Shown here piece by piece: positions 49,799 through 58,660 of a stretch of DNA of 64,000 bases; the first letter of the stretch is position 1, and the number at the start of each line of letters is the position of its first letter. The translations under genes and the position numbers were made by a program. The DNA lies in NCBI GenBank assembly GCA_017307785.1, contig JAFKGI010000024.1:1-64000 (forward strand), given 5' to 3'. The notes below the pieces were generated by a model. It had not been told where the DNA came from, did no database searches, and worked only from the letters and a program-made list of their open reading frames with translations. Source of the stretch: Vulcanimicrobiota bacterium (GTDB lineage Bacteria; Vulcanimicrobiota; Xenobia; Xenobiales; JADMJV01).

Positions 49799-50815
49799 TT
49801 AAACGATGGCCAGCTTCTTGGTGAACATGTAGTGGATCAGGTCGCCGACGCGGCAGCTGTAAGCCCACTCGTTGTCATACCAGGTAATGACCTTGACCAT
49901 GTTGCCCATGGCCATGGTGCAGTCGAGGTCGACGCACGAGCTGTGGGCGTTGCCCTTGAAGTCCATGCTGACGAGCGGCTCGTCAACGGCGGCCAGGATG
50001 CCTTTCATGCTGCCACCGGCTGCTTCACGGAAGGCGGCGTTGACTTCTTCCTTGGTGGCCGGCTTCTCCAGGGTGGCGACGAAGTCGACAATGGAGACGG
50101 TGGGGGTGGGAACGCGCAGCGAGAAGCCGTCGAACTTGCCCTTCAGGTCCGGGATCACCAGGGCCAGAGCCTTGGCGGCGCCGGTCGAGGTGGGAATGAT
50201 GTTGATGGCGGCGGCGCGGGCGCGGCGCATATCGCTGTGGGGCAGGTCGAGGATGCGCTGGTCATTGGTATAGGAGTGGGTGGTGGTCATCAGACCGGCG
50301 GTGATTTTCCACTTGTCGTGGAGAATTTTGGCGGCCGGGGCCAGACAGTTGGTGGTGCAGCTGGCGTTGGAGATGATGTGGTGCTTGTCGTGGTCGTAGT
50401 TCTCGTGGTTCACGCCAAGCACGATGGTGATGTCCTCGCCTTTGGCGGGAGCCGAGATGAGCACTTTCTTGGCGCCGGCCTTGAGGTGCAGGCTGGCCTT
50501 TTCGCGCTCGGTGAAGATACCGGTGGATTCGACCACGACGTCAATGTTGTTGGCGCCCCAGGGCAGGTTGCCGGGGTCTTTCTCGGTGAAAATCTTGATT
50601 TTGCGGTCGTTGATGATGAGGTGACCGTCTTCAGCCTTGACGTCGCCTTTGAAAACGCCGTAGTTGCTGTCATACTTGAAGAGATGGGCGTTGGTGTCGG
50701 CGCTGGTGAGGTCGTTGATGCCGACGATCTCCAGGTCCGGGTGATTCTCCAACATAGCCTTGAGGCTCTGACGACCGATGCGGCCGAATCCGTTAATAGC
50801 GACTCTGGTTCCCAC
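49799..50815 (-). CDS. gapA: Glyceraldehyde-3-phosphate dehydrogenase
   Basis: 338 residues: NAD-binding GFGRIGR, catalytic C153 (SNASCTTNC), and the TTTHSYTNDQ loop. GTG 50815 has AAGGAG seven bases upstream. GIND supports NAD as cofactor. First gene of gapA-pgk-tpiA-secG-metB; divergent from the desulfurase with 89 bases between. Confidence 0.97.
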   Translation of the reverse strand: MGTRVAINGFGRIGRQSLKAMLENHPDLEIVGINDLTSADTNAHLFKYDSNYGVFKGDVKAEDGHLIINDRKIKIFTEKDPGNLPWGANNIDVVVESTGIFTEREKASLHLKAGAKKVLISAPAKGEDITIVLGVNHENYDHDKHHIISNASCTTNCLAPAAKILHDKWKITAGLMTTTHSYTNDQRILDLPHSDMRRARAAAINIIPTSTGAAKALALVIPDLKGKFDGFSLRVPTPTVSIVDFVATLEKPATKEEVNAAFREAAGGSMKGILAAVDEPLVSMDFKGNAHSSCVDLDCTMAMGNMVKVITWYDNEWAYSCRVGDLIHYMFTKKLAIV

Positions 50816-50904
50816 GATATAACTCCTTCACCACTCTGTGTTGTGCGGGCACACATACCCGGCGCTCCCAGGACATAAACGCGAGGGCCGGAACCTGGCT
50901 GGCG

Positions 50905-52035
50905 ATGAATATTTACTTGGATTATGCCGCCACCTCGCCGCTGCGACCCGAGGTGCGCGAGTTACTCCAGCGCTGTTACGGCCAGGACTGGGGGAACGCT
51001 TCCTCGCTGCATCGGGCCGGCCACTCGGCGCGCATGCACTTTGAGGACGCCCGCGAGCGCATCGCCCGGTTGCTAGGAGCAAAGGTTGAGGAGATCATCT
51101 TTACTTCAGGGGCGACGGAGGCCAACAACCTGGCCCTTTTAGGCTGGATGCGCGAGCAGCCCAAGGGCAGTCATTTGATCGTGAGCTCGATCGAGCATCC
51201 TTCCGCCTGGGAAGCCGCTGAGGCTCTCACCTACGAGGGATACCAGTTGGACATCGCGCCGGTGGACGTCCACGGCCGTGTGGACGTAGCCGCGCTGCGT
51301 GGCCTGGTGCGAGACAACACCGCACTGGTCAGCCTCATGGGAGTCAACAACGAGGTAGGCTCGATCCAGCCGATTGGCGAGTTGGCGGCCGAGCCCAAAA
51401 AGTGGAAACTACACGTAGACGCTGTGCAGAGCGGGCTGCTCGGGTGGCCGGCTCTGAACGGTATCGACATGCTGAGTTTGTCGGCTCACAAGCTGGGAGG
51501 ACCGGTGGGCAGCGGCTGCCTGTTTCTGCGCCAGGGCTTGCGCCTGGCTCCCCTGATGGTGGGCGGGGCCCAGGAAGATCATCGACGCGCTGGCACCAGC
51601 AACGTAATCGCGGCGCTGGCGCTGGCTGAAGCCATGGAGGTGACGGCTCGACGTCGAGCCGAGGAACAGACCCGCATCTCGGAATTGCGCAACCAGCTGG
51701 AAGCCGAACTGGGCAAGATTCCCGGAGCGGTGCGCCTGGGCGAGGAGCGGAGTGCGCATATCAGCAGCTGGTTTTTCGAGGGCGTGCACGCCGAACCACT
51801 GCTGGTACTGTTCGATCTGGAGGGTATTTCGGTATCTTCCGGCTCGGCCTGTTCTTCCCACAGCATCGAGCCGTCTCGAGTGGTTTCAGCCATGGGATAT
51901 TCCCCTGAGCAAGCTCGGGGTTTGCTACGCCTTTCGTTAGGCCATGCAACGACCGAAAAAGAAGTGGAAAGTGTCGGTAGGCTCACCGGCGTACTGGTAG
52001 AAAAGGCCCGGCGCCAGGGGGGAACTGAAAGTTAG
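50905..52035 (+). CDS. Cysteine desulfurase (NifS/IscS family)
   Basis: 376 residues, PLP fold type I: YLDYAATSPL, TSGATEANNLAL, PLP lysine in SAHKLGG (about 195), and persulfide cysteine in GSACSSHSIEPS (about 316). Supplies sulfur for Fe-S clusters or thionucleosides. Neither iscU nor mnmA lies beside it, so pathway assignment is open. No strong Shine-Dalgarno sequence at ATG 50905. Confidence 0.9.
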   Translation: MNIYLDYAATSPLRPEVRELLQRCYGQDWGNASSLHRAGHSARMHFEDARERIARLLGAKVEEIIFTSGATEANNLALLGWMREQPKGSHLIVSSIEHPSAWEAAEALTYEGYQLDIAPVDVHGRVDVAALRGLVRDNTALVSLMGVNNEVGSIQPIGELAAEPKKWKLHVDAVQSGLLGWPALNGIDMLSLSAHKLGGPVGSGCLFLRQGLRLAPLMVGGAQEDHRRAGTSNVIAALALAEAMEVTARRRAEEQTRISELRNQLEAELGKIPGAVRLGEERSAHISSWFFEGVHAEPLLVLFDLEGISVSSGSACSSHSIEPSRVVSAMGYSPEQARGLLRLSLGHATTEKEVESVGRLTGVLVEKARRQGGTES

Positions 52036-52112
52036 CCCTGGAGGTTTGGTTTTCTTGTCGAGCACACGACGAAACGAAGTGATGACTGTGATCAGGAGGC
52101 TTGCAAAAAAAG

Positions 52113-52289
52113 TTGATCGTATTCTCTAGTCTCAGCGCGGCTCTCCGCGAAGGCTATCGTTGGTCCGAATTCCTAGCCAATGAACAACTGCACCGGGTCG
52201 AGCGGGACGCCCAACGTCCCGACGGAAAGCGAGTCAAAATGCTCGCCTTCGCTCGACCCCAACCGGACGAAGATGTCTGCAAAAACTGA
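52113..52289 (+). CDS. Small basic protein of unknown function
   Basis: 58 residues. AGGAGG (52094-52099) lies 13 bases before TTG 52113; an in-frame TTG at 52101 is too close to that site. Sequence (FSSLSAALREGYRW, LHRVERDAQRPDGK) is hydrophilic with no recognised domain. It is followed by a clear terminator, which supports transcription. Confidence 0.45.
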   Translation: MIVFSSLSAALREGYRWSEFLANEQLHRVERDAQRPDGKRVKMLAFARPQPDEDVCKN

Positions 52290-52293
52290 AACC

Positions 52294-52323
52294 AGAAGGG
52301 CCGGTTCCCAGACCGGCCCTTCT
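52294..52323 (+). terminator. Intrinsic terminator after the small ORF
   Basis: AGAAGGGCCGG (52294-52304) pairs with CCGGCCCTTCT (52313-52323), then GCTTTCT. Confidence 0.8.
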
Positions 52324-52369
52324 GCTTTCTATCGAGGAGTTCATCAGGTCATGAGGAAGTTCGCCGCCG

Positions 52370-53842
52370 ATGCGGCTGTTCCGATTGATAGGGGTGATAG
52401 CGGTCCTGCACATTGGTCTGTGGGCGGAGCCCGCTCCCACGACCACTCCGCCTGAAGCGCCTCCACTCAAGCTCACCCTCGAAGAAGCCCTGGCACGCTC
52501 GCTGGTGGGCAACCCTGATATCGGGCAGGCAGAAGCTCGCATCGTGCAGGCCCAGAAGGCCATCGACCTGGCCTACGTGCCCCTGGCCCCCACGCTGTCC
52601 GCCAATCTGGCCTACGCACGAACCCTGGAGCCGGTTCCGCAGCCGAACGGCCTCTCCACCTTCTTCAGTAGTTTGATCCCGGGTCTGGTCTCCAGCAGCA
52701 CCACTCCCAGCGCCAACAACTATAACGGTACCCTGGTTCTGCAAAAGACGATCACCACTTTTGGAAGAGTGCACTGGTCGGCCCTGGCCAAGAAGCTGAC
52801 CAAAAAGCAGTCCCAGCAAGACTACCGGACCTCGATCGAGACGTTGCTGCAGACGGTCGAGAAGGCCTACATCAGCGTGCAGCTTTCCGAAGTTCAGGTG
52901 AAACTGGCGCGCAGCCGTCAGGACAACCACCGGGAGTATCTGCGGCTTTCCCAGAACCTGTTCAAGGCCGGCAAGATCGCCGAATTCGAGATCATCCAAT
53001 CCAACGCCGCCCTGCAACAGACCACCCAGTCGCTGATTGATGCGGAAAAAACTCGCGACACCTCCAAGGTGGTGTTGGCGGTTCTACTGGATTTGCCACC
53101 GTTAACTCCCATGGAACTGGCCGACACCCCGGCTCCGCCTCCACCACCAACCTACGAGGAAGGCTTGCAGCGGGCCCTGGTGCGCCGCCCGGAATTGGCG
53201 GGATTGCGCTGGTCCTTGGCATCCGCCCAGGCCAACGCCATCGCACTGGGTCTGACGAACTCGCCGACCTTGAGTGCGTTCTCTCAGTACAGCGCCAGTT
53301 ACGTGCCGGTCACTCCGCTGGCGATCAACTGGGTTGCCGGTCTGCAACTGCAGGTCCCGATTTTGGACGGCGGCCAGTCGGTCTACCTGCAGCAGCAGGC
53401 GGATGCCGTATCGGAGGAGATTCGGCAGAGCATCGTTTCTCAAGAGCGCTCGGTGAAGCAGGACGTGGCTCAAAACTTTCTACTTCTGAAGAGCTATTGG
53501 GAGCAAATGAAGCAGGCCAAGATTGCCGCCTCCCAAAACGACGAGGCTCTGAAAATCGCTTTCACCCGCTTTCGGGCCGGCGTCTCCAGCGGAACCGAAC
53601 TTCTGAATGCCCAAGATAACTGGGCCAGCTCTCAGCTGACCATGCTGAGCGTGGAGGCTTCCTACCGGTCGAGCCTGGCCGACTGGCGCAAGTCTATTTC
53701 GGCCGAGTATCCGCTGGTGCTGCCAGAATCGATGCAGGTAGACTGGGAGCTCCCCCCCATGCCTTCCCCACCCGGCAGAGAGGCGTCTGAGGAGGAACTC
53801 AATCCGGAAAACCCGGTCAAAACTTCTCCCAAGAACGAGTGA
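52370..53842 (+). CDS. TolC-family outer-membrane efflux protein
   Basis: 490 residues with signal peptide (MRLFRLIGVIAVLHIGLWA) and two OEP repeats: LTLEEALARSLVGNPDIGQA and TYEEGLQRALVRRPELAGLR, with the coiled-coil segment AKIAASQNDEALKIAFTRFRAG and late GVSSGTELLNAQDNW. A channel that works with an inner-membrane exporter. No such exporter is adjacent. Indicates an outer membrane. Confidence 0.9.
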   Translation: MRLFRLIGVIAVLHIGLWAEPAPTTTPPEAPPLKLTLEEALARSLVGNPDIGQAEARIVQAQKAIDLAYVPLAPTLSANLAYARTLEPVPQPNGLSTFFSSLIPGLVSSSTTPSANNYNGTLVLQKTITTFGRVHWSALAKKLTKKQSQQDYRTSIETLLQTVEKAYISVQLSEVQVKLARSRQDNHREYLRLSQNLFKAGKIAEFEIIQSNAALQQTTQSLIDAEKTRDTSKVVLAVLLDLPPLTPMELADTPAPPPPPTYEEGLQRALVRRPELAGLRWSLASAQANAIALGLTNSPTLSAFSQYSASYVPVTPLAINWVAGLQLQVPILDGGQSVYLQQQADAVSEEIRQSIVSQERSVKQDVAQNFLLLKSYWEQMKQAKIAASQNDEALKIAFTRFRAGVSSGTELLNAQDNWASSQLTMLSVEASYRSSLADWRKSISAEYPLVLPESMQVDWELPPMPSPPGREASEEELNPENPVKTSPKNE

Positions 53843-53850
53843 GCCGTCCT

Positions 53851-54441
53851 CTACAAGGTGACGACAAAGCCTTCCCCGGTCTGGTAGCGTAGCTTGATGG
53901 GTTCCGTCTGATCGGGTGCGGCGGAGACTTCCGCCCGGTAACGTCCCGGGCTGGTGCAGATCATGCTTTCCACCCAGGAGGTGGCTTCCGGGGCGTAGGT
54001 TTTCCACTCAAACGTAGCCGGTTTCTGGGCAACCGGCACGAGCATGGCCGATCTGTCGTAAACGAAGCCCTTGCCGTTCCAGTGAAAGAGGCGGAAATGG
54101 GTGGGCCGCACATCCGACTTCTGATAGGTGGCGCACAGGTCGACTTTGCCGTCCCCGTCATAGTCGTCAACCCAGGAGATGTCGCCGAGATCGAATTCCC
54201 CTAAGAAGATCCAGGGGCTGTTCGAGTTGGCGTCTTTGATCTTCGGTCCGGTCCAAATAATTTTCCCGCTGGAATCGAGCACGAGCAGTTGTCCGCGGCT
54301 GATTTCCCCCACATTGTAGGGCCGGAGAACCACGAACTCCTTTTTACCGTCCCCGTTCAAGTCGACGGCGATCTTCTGACGATAGGCGGTCGTTGACCCG
54401 GCGGCTGAGCTGAGGAGGAAACAACAGAGGAGTCTGTGCAT
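53851..54441 (-). CDS. Exported protein with calcium-binding-like (FG-GAP/EF-hand) repeats
   Basis: 196 residues. Short signal peptide (MHRLLCCFLLSSAAGSTTA) and two DxDxDG loops: VDLNGDGKKEFVV and YDGDGKVDLCATY, typical of FG-GAP or dockerin-like calcium sites. Function unknown. ATG 54441 gives the signal; 5' end is 13 bases from the divergent amidase start. Confidence 0.6.
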   Translation of the reverse strand: MHRLLCCFLLSSAAGSTTAYRQKIAVDLNGDGKKEFVVLRPYNVGEISRGQLLVLDSSGKIIWTGPKIKDANSNSPWIFLGEFDLGDISWVDDYDGDGKVDLCATYQKSDVRPTHFRLFHWNGKGFVYDRSAMLVPVAQKPATFEWKTYAPEATSWVESMICTSPGRYRAEVSAAPDQTEPIKLRYQTGEGFVVTL

Positions 54442-54454
54442 CGTGCCGACCGAC

Positions 54455-55099
54455 ATGGGACCTCGCTTCGCAGGAAGATGGGCGGAAAGCGCCCAACCCA
54501 ACCTTCTGCTGAGCCACCTTCGTCCCTTTCTGCTACTGCTGGTCTGGCTGCTGAGCGGCCGAGCCTGGGCGCAGCCTGCCCACTTTGTGCCTCGGGAAGA
54601 ATGGGGTTCGCAAGCACAAGGGTTGCCCGCGACCCTGGAACACACTCCGCGCCTGATCGTGCTGCACCATTCTGGCGTGCTTTGGAAAGACGGCCAGGAC
54701 GCTTTCCAGAAAATTCGCGCCCTGCAGAGCTGGGGCCAGCGAGAGAAGAACTGGCCCGACCTGCCCTATCACTTTCTCATCGACCCGCAGGGACGCGTTT
54801 TCGAAGGCCGGGAAATGCGCTATCGGCCGGAAAGCAACACGGAATACGACCTGAACGGCGTTATCAATGTCGAACTCTGGGGCAACTTTGACGAGCAATC
54901 GGTCACGCCCGAGGCGCTAGAAGCTACCGTGGAATTGCTGGCCTGGCTGCGGGATCGCTACGGCCTGAAGGAGCTCTCGACCCACCGGAATCAGGCTCCT
55001 GGCCAGACACGTTGTCCGGGAGAGGATTTCTTTCGCTATTTTGAGTCGGGGGAACTGCAGAAGCGAGTGAATGACCGGCAGCCGCCTCCAGAGCGTTGA
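54455..55099 (+). CDS. PGRP-type N-acetylmuramoyl-L-alanine amidase
   Basis: 214 residues. Secretory N-terminus (LLLLVWLLSGRAWA, about 25-40) and an amidase_2/PGRP domain: LIVLHHSG (first zinc histidine), YHFLIDPQGRVFEGR, then THRNQAPGQTRCPG (second histidine and cysteine). Cleaves the muramic-acid to alanine bond. GTG 54443 is the upstream alternative; ATG 54455 is chosen. Its 3' end overlaps the opposite TolC-like gene by 176 bases. Confidence 0.82.
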   Translation: MGPRFAGRWAESAQPNLLLSHLRPFLLLLVWLLSGRAWAQPAHFVPREEWGSQAQGLPATLEHTPRLIVLHHSGVLWKDGQDAFQKIRALQSWGQREKNWPDLPYHFLIDPQGRVFEGREMRYRPESNTEYDLNGVINVELWGNFDEQSVTPEALEATVELLAWLRDRYGLKELSTHRNQAPGQTRCPGEDFFRYFESGELQKRVNDRQPPPER

Positions 55100-56426
55100 G
55101 AGCCACAAACACCGATTGTAAGAGGGCGATATACTCTTTGCGTACCGAGGCCAGATTCTGCTGGCTGGTGAGCAGGCGCACGTAGGGGACGGCCCCGCGC
55201 TTGAAGCCGTACTGAGTGATGCGGGTCGACTCCTCGGATGGTTGCAGAACTTTTTCACGGAAGTCAGCGGCGTTGTGCATGGCTCCGAGGTATTGCTCAA
55301 AGGCCACCTTGAGATTGGAAGAGACCTCGAGTTTGGCGGCCTGCAGATTCTGTTCTTGCTCGAGCACGCTCTCTTCTTTGGCGCGCACGTCGTTGCGGAT
55401 CTGTCCCCAATCGATGGGGAACTGCAGGCCAACTTGCACCTGATAGGTGTGGGTCGCCAGATCGCGCAAAAAAGTGAGCAACGGCGTGGGGTGAGCCTGC
55501 TGTTCCGCCAGCGTGACCGATTTTCGGCTTCTCTCCAGGGCGTGAAGAGCCGACTGGATCTGCGGGTTGGTTTGAGCCAGTTCGAGCAACCGGGAGTAGG
55601 CCAGTTCCAGGCTGGGGGTATCCAGGCTGCCGGTGCCTTCGATGGCGGTCTGCCCGGGCAGATTGAGCAGCGGGGCCAGGGTGGCCTGGGCCTGTTTGAG
55701 ACCGGCCTGCGAGCGCACCAGGTCCTGGTTAGCTCGCGATAGCTGGACCCCGGCGTCGATCAGGTCCAGTTGCGGTCCGGCACCGGAGGCATAGCGCTTC
55801 TGGGAGATGGTGTAGCCTTCGTTGGCCAGGTCCAAATTGTTCTGCACCACTCGAATGGTTTCTTGGGCCGCCAGCAGGCTGTAGAAAGCGTCTTTGATCT
55901 GCTGGCGCAACTTGACCTGAGCTCCGTTCCATTCGGCCACCGCCACCCGGTAATCTTGTAGGGCCACCTTCTGCGTGGTGGTGTAGCTGCCCAGCGGCAT
56001 GAAAGGCTGGGTCACCTGCACGTAGGTATCGGTCAATCCGTTGGCTGCGAAGGTTGCAAATCCGGCGCCGGCCCCCGATGGATTGTTGCCCCCTGGAAGT
56101 GAGCCGGGCACATTGGTGCCGGGAATGGTGGCCACGGTGACCTGGGTCGAAGGTAGGGAAGCCGTCTTCTGAAAGGCCCAATAAGCCGAGCGCACCCGAG
56201 CGTTGGCGGCCAGCACTTGAGGGTGGGTGGTCATGCCGCGTTCGACTGCCTGCTGGACGTCGAATTTCACCACACCCTGACCGTCGGGCACCAGTTGTAA
56301 CGGGTCCGGAGGGACGGGCAAAGTCTGGGGCGGCGGTAACTCTTCCAGGTGGTCGGTCGGATCATTGGGCTGCGCCCACGCCAAGGGCGAAAGCGCCAGC
56401 CCGAGCAGGAGGACCAGTTGCTTCAA
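54924..56426 (-). CDS. TolC-family outer-membrane efflux protein (second copy)
   Basis: About 500 residues with signal peptide (KQLVLLLGLALSPLAWAQ) and OEP repeats (VKFDVQQAVERGMTTHPQVL; LELAYSRLLELAQTNPQIQS). Start: TTG 56426, or CTG 56435, which overlaps the upstream gene's stop (CTGA 56432-56435). The 3' end lies inside the amidase gene. C-terminal 40 residues are disordered. Confidence 0.85.
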   Translation of the reverse strand: MKQLVLLLGLALSPLAWAQPNDPTDHLEELPPPQTLPVPPDPLQLVPDGQGVVKFDVQQAVERGMTTHPQVLAANARVRSAYWAFQKTASLPSTQVTVATIPGTNVPGSLPGGNNPSGAGAGFATFAANGLTDTYVQVTQPFMPLGSYTTTQKVALQDYRVAVAEWNGAQVKLRQQIKDAFYSLLAAQETIRVVQNNLDLANEGYTISQKRYASGAGPQLDLIDAGVQLSRANQDLVRSQAGLKQAQATLAPLLNLPGQTAIEGTGSLDTPSLELAYSRLLELAQTNPQIQSALHALERSRKSVTLAEQQAHPTPLLTFLRDLATHTYQVQVGLQFPIDWGQIRNDVRAKEESVLEQEQNLQAAKLEVSSNLKVAFEQYLGAMHNAADFREKVLQPSEESTRITQYGFKRGAVPYVRLLTSQQNLASVRKEYIALLQSVFVALNALEAAAGHSLASAVPPTQNSERNPLPDNVSGQEPDSGGSRAPSGRSDPAARPAIPR

Positions 56427-56431
56427 CTGTC

Positions 56432-57571
56432 TCAGACAACCTCGAAGAGAAAAGCGTTGAAGCGCGGGGTCAATCGGCTGGGCAACTGTCCGTTGGTGCC
56501 GAGATACATTTCCGAGAGACGCAAAGCACGATAGTAGTCGTCCTGGGTGGCCGTGACGCGGCCGCCCTGGTGGGCATAAAAAGCCGTGTAGACACGCACC
56601 AGGCGCGGGATAACGGCCATCATCCACAAATTGTCGAGCAGCGGTCGATAGATGAGCAACGACTTGCGATGCATCTGCATGTCAGCCCAACGGTCGAGTT
56701 CGTCCTCCAATTCGTCGCCGAAAGCCTTGTCCTGAAAGCGCAGGAAGGAAAACCAGGTGCCCCTCCAGTTGAACTCCGGGAAGTCCAGGTCTTCGCCTTT
56801 CTGGAAGGCTTCGTCCAGGGGCAGGATGCGCTCCGGGCTGGTGTCATCCAGGAAGAGCTTGACCAGCGCGAACAGGGTGCCGTCGAGCATGGCCGCGACC
56901 TGGCCTCCGAGAGGCATCTCCTCCATTTCGAAATGATCCCAGGAGAGGGCCAGCTGCACATTCTTTTGCTGAATGGCCTGGGCGGTGAGAACCAGCGCCT
57001 GCTGGGCGGTCAATTCCAATCCTTGCTCGGCGCGGCGGCGATTGAATTCCTCTTCAAAGGCGGCGTAGTCTTCCCAGGTGGTGTGGCGACCTTCACCGAC
57101 CGGCACCTTGTCCGCCTCGATGCTGGTGACGCGAATGCCCTTGGCCATGCGCTCCCGCAGCCAGTCTTCGTGGGCGCTGAGAGGACGTCCGCTGTTCTGG
57201 CGGGCGGCCGTGCACATGTAACTGACGCCGACGAAGACGCCATCGGGAGTCTCGGTGAGATGAAAAGGGAACTGTTGGCAGGTCAGGGGTTTTTCTTCCA
57301 TTCCCAGTTCAGCGTGAATGGAGCAGAGCTTATCTTCCTGGAGGAAACCGCAACGCGGGTCAGCCGGGTCTTTGTAGTAGATAGCGTAGTTGCCGGCTTC
57401 GTCTTTGGTGAAGGCGGCCCCATTCTCATTGATGACGCGGATCCCCAGCGGGTGAGCCTCAATCTTCTCGACCACGGCGGGCTCGACGGGAATGGTCCAA
57501 AGCGATTCACAGCCGACTCCGCACATGACGCAGTCGTAGTTCTGGCCCTCGGGGAAGTGCAGCTTGATCAT
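56432..57571 (-). CDS. YkgJ-like cysteine-cluster protein (possibly FliB-related)
   Basis: 379 residues. Cysteine cluster DCVMCGVGC near residue 12 and C-G-F-L-Q-E-D-KLCSIHAELG, KPLTCQQFPF: the YkgJ metal-binding pattern. Flagellin lysine N-methylase FliB shares this core, and the length fits, so that is possible; a flagellar cluster lies 36 kb away. ATG 57571 starts at the first family residue. Directly upstream of, and coupled to, the TolC-like gene. Confidence 0.7.
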   Translation of the reverse strand: MIKLHFPEGQNYDCVMCGVGCESLWTIPVEPAVVEKIEAHPLGIRVINENGAAFTKDEAGNYAIYYKDPADPRCGFLQEDKLCSIHAELGMEEKPLTCQQFPFHLTETPDGVFVGVSYMCTAARQNSGRPLSAHEDWLRERMAKGIRVTSIEADKVPVGEGRHTTWEDYAAFEEEFNRRRAEQGLELTAQQALVLTAQAIQQKNVQLALSWDHFEMEEMPLGGQVAAMLDGTLFALVKLFLDDTSPERILPLDEAFQKGEDLDFPEFNWRGTWFSFLRFQDKAFGDELEDELDRWADMQMHRKSLLIYRPLLDNLWMMAVIPRLVRVYTAFYAHQGGRVTATQDDYYRALRLSEMYLGTNGQLPSRLTPRFNAFLFEVV

Positions 57572-57649
57572 GACTTGCAGGTTCCCGTTGGACCTGCGCG
57601 TTCCCTGGGTTTTCAGGTGTTTTTTGGAGCGCACGGTTAAGCTCCAGAA

Positions 57650-58660
57650 ATGACAGTGGGTCAGAAGATAGCCAACGCCGGAATGCTCGGCCTGGCGGTG
57701 TTCGCGGTCGGGTCGGCTACGCCGGCACCGCAACCGCAGGCTCAGGTTATGCTTTTGGATGAATTTCCTCGTGACTCCACCTCGCTGACCCACGGCACCA
57801 TGGTGGAAGCGGTTTTGCAGAGCCGCACCCAGGTCAATCACCAGCGGGTGCAGGTTTCTCTGGGCGCTCAGATGGACCTGATCAACCGCCCCGAGGAAGG
57901 CAATCTGGACAAATACATCGTGCAGCGCTTTTCCGTGCCGACCGAGGCCACTGCCCGGGCTCTGGAGGACATGCATCGGCCGGGAGTGGCCGCCCAATCA
58001 CAGGGCGCTTCGGAATCGCGAGTGGTGGAGAGTCTTTGGGGCGCTGCTCAGGGAAAAGCGTCTACACGTGCCTTCCTGGAAAGCGAACTGGGCATCCCGG
58101 CAGGCTCGAGCGACGCGGAATTTTTGCAGGCTTTGGTGCACCGGGTGGACGAGGTCCATCACAGCGACCGGACCATCGGCGCGGCCCGTCAACATCTTTT
58201 GCGCGCCGCCCATTCGGCCGAGGAAGCCGGCGTCATTCGCGTGATCTCCGCCGGGAATCAAGGGAGCCTGGAGCAGTTATTTGATCGGCTGGGCGTGATC
58301 ACCAGCCGGGACTTCTACATGAGCGACATGGCCGACCCTTCGGCGATCATCGTGGGAGCCTCCGACAATCGGGGCACGGACACTCGCGCCGACGACGGCC
58401 GGGCGGCGCTGGCCTCACCGGATGCGGGCGCGCTGGTGGGTGCTCAGGGCGTGAACGTGCCCGTGACCATCAACGGCAAAACTTATATGGAGAGCGGCTC
58501 TTCCTTCGCGCAGCCTCAGGTTTCGGCTCTGGTGGCCGATTGGAAGGCCGCCGACCCGGGACTGACCCGCGATGAAGCTGTGCAGCGACTTCTATCCCTG
58601 GCCCATCCGGTCGCCGACGCCGAACCCTACATCGGAGCCGGCATCATCTACGGTCAGTAG
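57650..58660 (+). CDS. Subtilase (peptidase S8)-like protein
   Basis: 336 residues. Signal-like N-terminus (residues 1-28). Catalytic triad candidates: D37 (MLLDEF), H48 (THGTMVE), S about 283 (GSSFAQPQVSAL), oxyanion asparagine in SAGNQGS. Usual GTSMA(S)P is GSSFAQP. Small for a subtilase; the D motif is atypical. Overlaps the convergent kinase gene by 7 bases. Confidence 0.75.
   Translation: MTVGQKIANAGMLGLAVFAVGSATPAPQPQAQVMLLDEFPRDSTSLTHGTMVEAVLQSRTQVNHQRVQVSLGAQMDLINRPEEGNLDKYIVQRFSVPTEATARALEDMHRPGVAAQSQGASESRVVESLWGAAQGKASTRAFLESELGIPAGSSDAEFLQALVHRVDEVHHSDRTIGAARQHLLRAAHSAEEAGVIRVISAGNQGSLEQLFDRLGVITSRDFYMSDMADPSAIIVGASDNRGTDTRADDGRAALASPDAGALVGAQGVNVPVTINGKTYMESGSSFAQPQVSALVADWKAADPGLTRDEAVQRLLSLAHPVADAEPYIGAGIIYGQ

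Noticed and set aside
54924..55099. Frameshift or pseudogene at the overlapping ends of the amidase and TolC-like genes
   Set aside because: Both frames stay open with normal C-terminal content; a convergent overlap is enough to explain it.
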